A DNA stretch of 9,718 nt, from NCBI GenBank assembly GCA_030599055.1, contig JAUVOS010000090.1, forward strand, positions 1 through 9,718, read 5' to 3'. This DNA comes from Lutibacter sp. (GTDB lineage Bacteria; Bacteroidota; Bacteroidia; Flavobacteriales; Flavobacteriaceae). The position numbers were made by a program, and so were the translations under genes. Of the stretch, positions 1-5,169 are shown piece after piece (positions within the stretch are counted from its first letter, which is position 1; each line of letters begins with the position of its first letter). Below the pieces are notes generated by a model. It was given only the letters and a program-made list of their open reading frames with translations, was not told the origin of the DNA and did not search any database.

Positions 1-75
1 AAAAATTTGGCGATCATTGCAAATACACAACTGCCTTTCAGTTAATAAATTAGCAGCATTAAATATAGCTTTTGT

Positions 76-296
76 TGTCGATAGCTATTTTAAACTTAAA
101 TCAAAGTCAAAGCCATCGGTAGCAAACAAAATTACGATTGGTTAAACAAAAATACCCTACTAACTTGGCAAACATTTGTTTTCACGCCTGTAACTTAAAT
201 GGAACTGTCGATTGGGTAATATCAAGAATTTTCACAAAACAAAGCCAGCAAGCACAAAACTACCCTTAACACGAGAGATTGATTTCTACCTACTAA
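76..296. repeat. Two diverged direct-repeat units, offset about 130 bp
   Basis: Four short blocks recur in the same order at nearly constant offset: TGTCGAT at 76-82 and 206-212 (offset 130), CAAAGCCA at 108-115 and 240-247 (132), AGCAAACAAAATTAC at 121-135 against AGCACAAAACTAC at 251-263 (130), and CCTACTAA at 156-163 and 289-296 (133). The sequence between blocks is largely different. This colinearity suggests two old copies of one repeat unit, but I found it by eye and made no statistical test. Repeated units of this size beside a site-specific recombinase could be recombination sites or simply a decayed intergenic repeat family. Confidence 0.45.
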
Positions 297-341
297 AGTA
301 AACACAAAAATAAGTTGGCTTAAAATTCTTGATATTGACAG
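205..341. repeat. Long asymmetric imperfect palindrome (attC-like architecture, function unknown)
   Basis: AATATCAAGAATTTT at 218-232 is the perfect 15-bp complement of 322-336. Two more blocks pair in order: CTGTC 205-209 with GACAG 337-341, and AAGCCA 242-247 with TGGCTT 316-321 (extendable by one mismatch to 249/314). On the right side the three blocks are contiguous, while on the left they are separated by 8 nt (210-217) and 9 nt (233-241). A folded single strand would therefore have all its bulges on one side and a terminal loop of about 64-68 nt. Overall size and one-sided extrahelical bases recall integron attC sites, but I see no RYYYAAC/GTTRRRY boxes at the ends. Alternatives are a decayed miniature transposable element or a large RNA hairpin. 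Confidence 0.6.
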
Positions 342-504
342 CCCAAAAGCAAATAAAAATTCTCGAAAAATACGTCGGCAAATTATATCCCGAAAACTTG
401 GCAAAAAAGCCCTAAAATACGATAAGGTTTTAAGAGAAAGATAATGATAAAGCGCTTGTTTTGGCTTTTATAAAAATCGATTTTTTAGTTATCGACAACA
501 TACG

Positions 505-531
505 TATAAATTCAATACTATTGAATATATA
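505..531. repeat. AT-rich dyad just after the recombinase stop codon
   Basis: ATTCAATA (510-517) and TATTGAAT (519-526) are perfect complements around a single C at 518. After one A-A mismatch, the flanking TATA at 505-508 pairs with TATA at 528-531. The dyad lies 4 nt beyond the minus-strand stop codon of the recombinase gene. It could serve as the transcription end of that gene, although there is no clear U tract and the stem has little GC. It could also be a protein-binding palindrome. The one-base centre does not fit a tyrosine-recombinase core site, which normally has a spacer of about 6-8 bp. Confidence 0.45.
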
Positions 532-535
532 TCAT

Positions 536-1645
536 TTATGTGCGCAAGTTATCTTTATTTAATAAATAATCCAAAGGACTAGTAATCTTTTTGTTATTAA
601 TCTCAATCATTTTAGTGTAAATCTCTGTCGTTTTAGGTGAATTATGTCCCAACATATTCTGGATATGACGCATATTTACGTTATTTTGAATACAATGTGT
701 AGCAAATGAATGTCGTAAGGTATGAACAGTAGCCCATGGGTTTGAATTAGTAGCCGATACTGCTTTTCTAAATATGGCATTTATACTCGATGTACTGTAT
801 TTTCCTCCAGATTGCCCTTCAAATAACCAATACGAAGGCTTATATTCCTTATAGTATGCTCGTAAAAGTGTCACTAAGTATTGAGATAATATCGTTTTTC
901 GATCTTTCTTTCCTTTTGTGTCTTTAACAAAAATAAATCCCTCCTCTGAATGGATGTCAACTACTCGTAAATTTGGTAATTCAGAAATTCGTAAACCAGC
1001 ACTATATATAGTTGTTAAAATAGCGCTGTGTTTAATGTTTTTAGGACTTTGAATAATTCGTAATACCTCATTTTCGCTTAAAACATTTGGTAACGAAACA
1101 CTTTTTTTGGGTCTTTTAATTTCATAATATTCTCTTGGTAAACCCAATACATGTTCATAATAGGCTTTAATAGCGTTAATCATTTGATTTTGATAACTTT
1201 CACTAATTCCATTCTTTTTGATAAGCTGATAAATAAAACCTTCAATCTGTTCTTTTGTGATTGTTTTAAATTTGTGTTCCATAAAATTGGAAAAGAATAT
1301 AGAAAGCATATTTTTATAAATAGCAATCGTAGTAGCACCATATCTTTTTACATATAATACTTTTTCTAATTCTAAAAGAGCATCCTTTGATTTGTCATCC
1401 AATTCCCTTTTATCAATGGATCGGTATTCTTTTGAATCTTTAATCTCAAAATTTTTATTAAAAATATTTTTTATCAAAACCATGTTCTGAGTTGTATTTA
1501 CGATAGACCATAGTTTTTGATTAGGATGCCAAAAAGAGGTATCAAGATTTTTAAAAAGAGCCCGAACTTCATATAAATCGAAAGGAATAAAAACTTTTAT
1601 CCTACTGGCATTTTTTAAAGGTAAATAAATAATTGGCTTTTTCAT
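536..1645 (-). CDS. Tyrosine-type site-specific recombinase/integrase
   Basis: This 369-residue protein cuts and rejoins DNA through a 3'-phosphotyrosine. The full catalytic set is visible: R219 in GLRISEL, K244 in TKGKKDR, H308 and R311 in HTLRHSFATH, H334 in LGH and the nucleophile Y343 in IYTK, so it is probably active. A core-binding (SAM-like) domain spans about residues 85-170 and the catalytic domain about 185-360. Residues 1-70 form an extra module ending in a PNQKLWSI-like segment, which I recall from Bacteroidota integrases. The C-terminus ITSPLDYLL resembles the SPLD tail of integron integrases, but the stretch between KGKKDR and HTLRHS is short and lacks the IntI-specific insertion. 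The ATG is preceded by no clear ribosome binding site, as is usual in this group. It is transcribed away from the plus-strand genes and towards the repeat-rich region 1-535. No excision partner or other phage gene is seen, so I assign no mobile element. Confidence 0.93.
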   Translation of the reverse strand: MKKPIIYLPLKNASRIKVFIPFDLYEVRALFKNLDTSFWHPNQKLWSIVNTTQNMVLIKNIFNKNFEIKDSKEYRSIDKRELDDKSKDALLELEKVLYVKRYGATTIAIYKNMLSIFFSNFMEHKFKTITKEQIEGFIYQLIKKNGISESYQNQMINAIKAYYEHVLGLPREYYEIKRPKKSVSLPNVLSENEVLRIIQSPKNIKHSAILTTIYSAGLRISELPNLRVVDIHSEEGFIFVKDTKGKKDRKTILSQYLVTLLRAYYKEYKPSYWLFEGQSGGKYSTSSINAIFRKAVSATNSNPWATVHTLRHSFATHCIQNNVNMRHIQNMLGHNSPKTTEIYTKMIEINNKKITSPLDYLLNKDNLRT

Positions 1646-1658
1646 TTTACAAAATTTT

Positions 1659-1684
1659 ACTAAACGAATTCAAAACTAAACGAA
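1659..1684. repeat. Direct repeat of ACTAAACGAA upstream of the recombinase
   Basis: ACTAAACGAA occurs at 1659-1668 and again at 1675-1684, a period of 16 bp, in the leader/promoter zone of the recombinase 14-39 bp before its start codon. A weaker relative, TTAAAAACGAA, lies at 1732-1742. Two equal 10-mers so close are unlikely by chance even in AT-rich DNA. They overlap the candidate -7 element, so an operator for autoregulation or an accessory recombinase site is possible. This is inference. Confidence 0.5.
1671..1678 (-). promoter_or_regulatory. Candidate -7 element of the recombinase promoter
   Basis: On the minus strand the bases read TAGTTTTG, an exact fit to the Bacteroidota -7 consensus TAnnTTTG, about 25 nt before the ATG. 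I find no good TTG at the expected -33 distance, where the sequence is a T-rich run. The call rests on the -7 match and position only. Confidence 0.4.
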
Positions 1685-1767
1685 AAAAGAATAAAAAAAA
1701 AACAGAAACTATAAATATCCATATTTAACCGTTAAAAACGAATAAATCACAATCCCAATAAAATTAG

Positions 1768-1775
1768 TACCTTTG
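1768..1775 (+). promoter_or_regulatory. Candidate -7 element giving a very short or absent leader
   Basis: TACCTTTG fits the Bacteroidota -7 consensus TAnnTTTG exactly. It ends 7 nt before the ATG at 1783, so transcription would start at or within a few bases of the start codon, giving a leaderless or nearly leaderless mRNA. No clear -33 TTG is present in the AT-rich sequence upstream. Confidence 0.5.
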
Positions 1776-1782
1776 TAAGCCT

Positions 1783-2139
1783 ATGAAATGTAAAATATGC
1801 AATAAATTGATTGTTGGACGCAGCGATAAATTATTCTGTTCTGTGCGTTGTAAAAATTATTATCATATCAATTTAAGACGTGTGACAAGTGTAGCTGTAA
1901 AAGATATAAATATTATTCTGCATCGTAATAGATCAATTCTATTAGAAATAATGGGAAAGAGAAAAGTTCAATTAAAAGTGAGTAGAATGGTGCTAGAAAA
2001 AAAGAAATATCGTTTTAAATATCATACACATTTCCATATCAACAGTAAAGGGAAAGCTTATTATCATGTCTATGACTTTGCTTGGATGGAATTTTCTGAT
2101 GATGAAATACTAATTGTCCGTCGAAAATACTCTAAATAG
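1783..2139 (+). CDS. Small Cys4 putative zinc-binding protein of unknown function
   Basis: The 118-residue product begins with a compact Cys4 cluster: C3xxC6, then C19xxxC23, in CKICNK...FCSVRCKNYYH. This spacing is typical of zinc-ribbon or treble-clef folds, so I infer a single bound zinc ion. The rest is basic (many Lys and Arg in 28-80) followed by an aromatic segment with YHVYDFAWMEF (about 94-104). There is no signal peptide or membrane segment, so it should be cytosolic and could bind nucleic acid or a protein partner. I recall similar short proteins across Flavobacteriaceae but know no function for them. The gene is divergent from the recombinase and 53 bp before ychF, in the same direction but with each gene having its own -7-like element. 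Confidence 0.85.
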   Translation: MKCKICNKLIVGRSDKLFCSVRCKNYYHINLRRVTSVAVKDINIILHRNRSILLEIMGKRKVQLKVSRMVLEKKKYRFKYHTHFHINSKGKAYYHVYDFAWMEFSDDEILIVRRKYSK

Positions 2140-2165
2140 CTGTAAAAAGAATAGGGATAAAAACT

Positions 2166-2173
2166 TATATTTG
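2166..2173 (+). promoter_or_regulatory. Candidate -7 element for ychF
   Basis: TATATTTG matches TAnnTTTG and lies 19 nt before the ychF ATG, in the gap after the Cys4 protein stop codon. It suggests that ychF has its own promoter in addition to any read-through. A -33 TTG is not obvious. Confidence 0.45.
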
Positions 2174-2192
2174 CCATCTTAAAACATATTTA

Positions 2193-3287
2193 ATGAAAGC
2201 AGGAATTGTCGGGCTACCCAACGTAGGAAAATCTACCTTATTTAATTGTTTGTCAAATGCAAAAGCACAATCGGCAAACTACCCTTTTTGCACGATAGAA
2301 CCCAATATTGGTGTTATCAATGTGCCGGATCCACGATTGACTGCGTTAGAAAAAATTGTAAATCCGCAACGAGTACAAACGGCTATCGTTGAAATTGTCG
2401 ATATAGCAGGTTTGGTCAAAGGGGCGAGTAGAGGAGAAGGTTTGGGGAATAAATTTTTAGGAAACATCAGAGAAACTGATGCTATAATTCATATTGTACG
2501 TTGCTTTGATAATGACAATATTACGCATGTCGATACCACTATTGATCCTGTTAGAGATAAGGAAACTATTGATATGGAACTCCAATTAAAAGATTTGGAA
2601 AGCCTCGGAAAACGCTTGGAAAAAATCAAAAGAGCAGCGACAATAGGAGACAAAGATGCCAGAAAAGAATTAACAGCCTTAGAAAAAGTTAAAGCTGGGT
2701 TAGAAAGTGCAAAATCAGTACGATCTATTGAGCTAACGGAAGATGAAAGAAATGACTATGTTAAGCCTTTACAGTTTTTAACAGACAAACCGGTGTTGTA
2801 TGTATGTAATGTCGATGAAGCCTCAGCGACAAAAGGAAATGCCTATGTAGATGCTCTAAAAGAAGCCATAAAAGATGAAGGGGCAGAAGTTTTAGTTTTA
2901 GCGGTTGCTATTGAAGCAGATATCGCAGAATTAGATGATTATGAAGAACGTCAATTATTCTTAGATGAACTAGGATTATCTGAAACAGGTGCATCAAGAT
3001 TGATACAATCGGCTTATAAACTACTTAATTTACAAACTTATTTTACGGCAGGAGAAAAAGAGGTGCGTGCCTGGACAATCCATATCGGCGATAAAGCACC
3101 AAAAGCCGCCGGAGTCATTCATACTGATTTCGAAAAAGGTTTTATCCGCGCCGAAGTAATGAAGTACAAAGATTTTATACATTACGGAAGCGAAGCTAAA
3201 GTGAGAGAAGCTGGTAAGTTGGCAGTTGAAGGTAAAGAATATGTCGTGCAAGATGGCGATATAATGAACTTTAGATTTAATGTATAA
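2193..3287 (+). CDS. ychF: Redox-regulated ATPase YchF (Obg-family, OLA1-like)
   Basis: YchF is a conserved cytosolic P-loop protein of the Obg/TRAFAC class that associates with ribosomes and, unlike its relatives, prefers ATP. The 364-residue length is normal for the family. Visible motifs are the P-loop GLPNVGKST (7-15), the G3-type segment DIAGLVKGASRGEGLG (70-85), and N206-V-D-E209 in YVCNVDE, the NxxE form that replaces the GTP-specific NKxD and marks YchF. A helical insert occupies about 125-190, and the C-terminal TGS domain about 281-364 includes TYFTAGEKEVRAWT, AAGVIHTDFEKGF and the closing VQDGDIMNFRFNV. The start ATGAAAGCAGG is placed by the family's usual MKxGIVGLPNVGKS beginning. 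No residue looks abnormal. The gene is probably transcribed alone, with a palindromic spacer behind it. Confidence 0.98.
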   Translation: MKAGIVGLPNVGKSTLFNCLSNAKAQSANYPFCTIEPNIGVINVPDPRLTALEKIVNPQRVQTAIVEIVDIAGLVKGASRGEGLGNKFLGNIRETDAIIHIVRCFDNDNITHVDTTIDPVRDKETIDMELQLKDLESLGKRLEKIKRAATIGDKDARKELTALEKVKAGLESAKSVRSIELTEDERNDYVKPLQFLTDKPVLYVCNVDEASATKGNAYVDALKEAIKDEGAEVLVLAVAIEADIAELDDYEERQLFLDELGLSETGASRLIQSAYKLLNLQTYFTAGEKEVRAWTIHIGDKAPKAAGVIHTDFEKGFIRAEVMKYKDFIHYGSEAKVREAGKLAVEGKEYVVQDGDIMNFRFNV

Positions 3288-3317
3288 TAGTAACTGTTCA
3301 GCCACTTTTTATTTTTG

Positions 3318-3416
3318 CACGCAAAATACGCAAAGAAATAAATGCTTTGCATTCATAAAACTTTGCGCTCCTTTGCGTGTTAAAATTAATCCTAATCTCT
3401 AAAGGAACTTTGCGTG
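3318..3416. repeat. REP-like CTTTGCG palindromic intergenic element
   Basis: The left arm CACGCAAAATACGCAAAG (3318-3335) pairs with the right arm CTTTGCGCTCCTTTGCGTG (3361-3379) in two blocks of 8 and 7 bp. A small hairpin ATGC-TTT-GCAT (3342-3352) is nested in the loop, and a further direct copy CTTTGCGTG follows at 3408-3416. CTTTGCG-type intergenic repeats are, from memory, dispersed in many Bacteroidota genomes. Lying 31 nt after the ychF stop, the hairpin may end transcription or protect the 3' end, although no T tract follows directly. Confidence 0.7.
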
Positions 3417-3534
3417 AAACACATTTTATGCAATCCTTACGGGTGAATAGTTATCAAAATTATAAAGATTAACATTAGTTATTTTTAATTGTAAACAATT
3501 TCGATTATTATTGTAGTATCAAACCTAAGTACAA

Positions 3535-5037
3535 TTGTTAAAAACAAAACAGCTACTAGAATTGCGCGTAATACTTTTTTTATTCTTTGTTTTTGCATTG
3601 ATATTAAACAGTAATGCTCAAAAAATTTCTGCCAGACTTTTAGACATCGAGAATAAGGAATCAATTCCATTTGCTACGATACAATTTTCCAAAAATAATG
3701 CGGTCATGTCTAATGAAGAAGGTGACTTTGAGTTTGAAAAACCAGAAAAAAGTAAAGCAAATGATTCTATAGAAATATTTTGTCTAGGCTTTGAAACAAA
3801 AAGAATAGCCTCGCATGGCGCTATTCCAAAGACTATTTATTTAAAAACGAAAGTTTTTAAAATAGCTCCGGTAGTCTTAAGTAATAACAAAATGTCGGCT
3901 ATTGAAATTATTGATTTAGTCAAAAAGAAACTGGTGAGAAATTACCTGTCAAACTATACCAAGACGCAAGTATTTATAAGGGAAACTCACAAACAGCATT
4001 TTAAAAAATTTGATTTTGATTTAAATAAATCTACTATTGAAAATATCAATCAAAATTTATTTGATACCATAATAAATAAAGTCCCAAATAATTTTACATC
4101 GGTTATGGAATCCTACGGCGATGCCTATTTATACGATACCTCTGAAGGAAAGATACAATTAAAAAAGCTGATGATTATTCGAAGCAAACACCAGAAAGCT
4201 TCTTTAAAAGGCTTACAAGATGATTTTATGCGAACTTTAGAAGAAAACATTAAACCGGATTCGTATCTAATTATCAAGACAGGAATTCTTAGATTAGACA
4301 AAACAGAATCAATTGACTCAATGTTGGTTAAAAATAAAAAAGGTTCTAAAGAAGATAAAAGAAGGACACAAGTACATCGCAATGGAATTTTAAACAATCA
4401 AATAAAAAACTTGTTTCTTACCGATAATACACCTGTTGATTTTTTGAGCAATTCCAGACGTTACAATTTTGATAAAATCGGTTATGTTGAGATAGATGAT
4501 GCGTTAGCCTATGTAATTGAGTTTACGCCTAGAGGAAGTTCAAAATATAAGGGAATATTGTACATTCATACGGAAGATTTCGCAATTTTAAAATCTGAAA
4601 TTCAAGGAGCAAAAAAAGTATTTGATAAACACATGAATATATTTGGCATTAAAGCAAATGATTTAACTTATAAAAACACAGTGCTTTTTAAAAAGGAAAA
4701 TGACGATAAGTATCATATTAAATATATGAAAACCGAATCTACTCAAGAAGCAGGTATTAATAGACCTTTTAAAATGATTGAGAAAAATAGACATGTACGA
4801 GGCAGAAACAAGCAAAATGAAGTCTCTTTGCAGATGACCATTTCAATTTACAGCCAAAACAAAAAAGAAATCGTATTCAATCATCCGCAATCGATATTAA
4901 AAGCAACTTACAAGGACTTTAAACCAAATATTGATTTTGAAATTGGGAGATTTAATTCCTATAATAAACAGTTTTGGAGTGGCTATAATATTCTCACACC
5001 CGAAAAAGCGATTCAAGAACTAAAAATCGAAGACTAA
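3535..5037 (+). CDS. Secreted protein with carboxypeptidase-regulatory-like N-terminal domain
   Basis: The 500-residue product starts with a clear type I signal peptide: basic n-region, hydrophobic core VILFLFFVFALIL (12-24), and NSNAQ with likely cleavage after A28. It is therefore exported to the periplasm or outer membrane. Residues 30-110 read as a CarboxypepD_reg-like beta sandwich: KISARLLDIENKESIPFATI, then the glycine turn EEGDFEFE, ending in TIYLKTK. This module is common at the N-terminus of Bacteroidota envelope proteins. The rest (about 115-500) has no motif I recognise; it is rich in Lys, Asn and beta-prone segments and contains DALAYVIEFTPRG and LYIHTEDFAILKSE, which recall the lipoprotein-carrier-like fold of such proteins (inference). 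No TonB plug or barrel is present, so it is not a SusC-like receptor. TTG at 3535 is chosen because a TAA lies in frame at 3526-3528, no ATG precedes the signal peptide, and starting later would damage it. The role is unknown. Confidence 0.85.
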   Translation: MLKTKQLLELRVILFLFFVFALILNSNAQKISARLLDIENKESIPFATIQFSKNNAVMSNEEGDFEFEKPEKSKANDSIEIFCLGFETKRIASHGAIPKTIYLKTKVFKIAPVVLSNNKMSAIEIIDLVKKKLVRNYLSNYTKTQVFIRETHKQHFKKFDFDLNKSTIENINQNLFDTIINKVPNNFTSVMESYGDAYLYDTSEGKIQLKKLMIIRSKHQKASLKGLQDDFMRTLEENIKPDSYLIIKTGILRLDKTESIDSMLVKNKKGSKEDKRRTQVHRNGILNNQIKNLFLTDNTPVDFLSNSRRYNFDKIGYVEIDDALAYVIEFTPRGSSKYKGILYIHTEDFAILKSEIQGAKKVFDKHMNIFGIKANDLTYKNTVLFKKENDDKYHIKYMKTESTQEAGINRPFKMIEKNRHVRGRNKQNEVSLQMTISIYSQNKKEIVFNHPQSILKATYKDFKPNIDFEIGRFNSYNKQFWSGYNILTPEKAIQELKIED

Positions 5038-5042
5038 CGCAT

Positions 5043-5092
5043 ACAAGTATTGATAAACTAGGCTTACAACTCTTGATGGGATTAATACTTGT
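5043..5092. repeat. Hairpin between the secreted-protein gene and parE
   Basis: ACAAGTATTGAT (5043-5054) pairs with ATTAATACTTGT (5081-5092) as a 12-bp stem with one G-U pair and a 26-nt loop, 6 nt after the upstream stop codon. It could mark the transcript end of the secreted-protein gene or lie in the parE leader. There is no T tract, so I do not call an intrinsic terminator. Confidence 0.45.
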
Positions 5093-5169
5093 TAATAAAT
5101 TACCCAAGTTCCTCTTTTAGGTTCGACAGATAAACCGTACTTTCGTCCATTGTTTTAGTGATAATTGTA

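Larger units (their letters stand above)
1..535. other. Non-coding, repeat-bearing region downstream of the recombinase
   Basis: No reading frame here looks like a real gene. Both strands are interrupted by stops, and the longest open stretches lack a start codon or read as low-complexity hydrophobic sequence. What the region does hold is structure: an 11-bp inverted pair TGTTGTCGATA at 73-83 and its complement at 490-500, a direct pair AACTTGGCAAA at 162-172 and 395-405, a long imperfect palindrome at 205-341, a degenerate roughly 130-bp direct repeat, and a palindrome next to the recombinase stop codon. It begins at the window edge, so an array extending to the left cannot be excluded. I infer a decayed or specialised intergenic repeat zone connected with the adjacent recombinase. 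Confidence 0.6.

Noticed and set aside
222..404. 60-residue open frame on the minus strand
   Set aside because: It has low-complexity hydrophobic content, no promoter or conserved motif, and lies across the hairpin element, so it is most likely chance.
283..444. 53-codon open frame on the plus strand encoding a very basic peptide ending ALKYDKVLRER
   Set aside because: It has no ATG, GTG or TTG start and overlaps the right arm of the palindrome. It may be a gene remnant but cannot be supported as a gene.
505..531. Xer dif site
   Set aside because: The palindrome has a one-base centre, whereas dif has two 11-bp arms around about 6 bp, and no other chromosome-terminus feature is present.
1151..1357. 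Plus-strand open frame inside the recombinase
   Set aside because: It is antisense to a recombinase with complete motifs; its composition is that of a shadow frame.
1..1782. Canonical integron (intI plus attC cassettes)
   Set aside because: The recombinase lacks the insertion between the KGKKDR and HTLRHS motifs that defines IntI, the palindrome ends show no RYYYAAC/GTTRRRY boxes, and no cassette gene is visible. A lone GTTAAAC at 141-147 has no matching partner.
3030..3305. Minus-strand open frame over the end of ychF
   Set aside because: It overlaps the conserved TGS domain coding sequence and has no recognisable features.
5158..5169. GTG start of parE four codons upstream
   Set aside because: The ATG at 5170 gives the N-terminus normal for the family, and the four added residues MIIV have no counterpart that I know.
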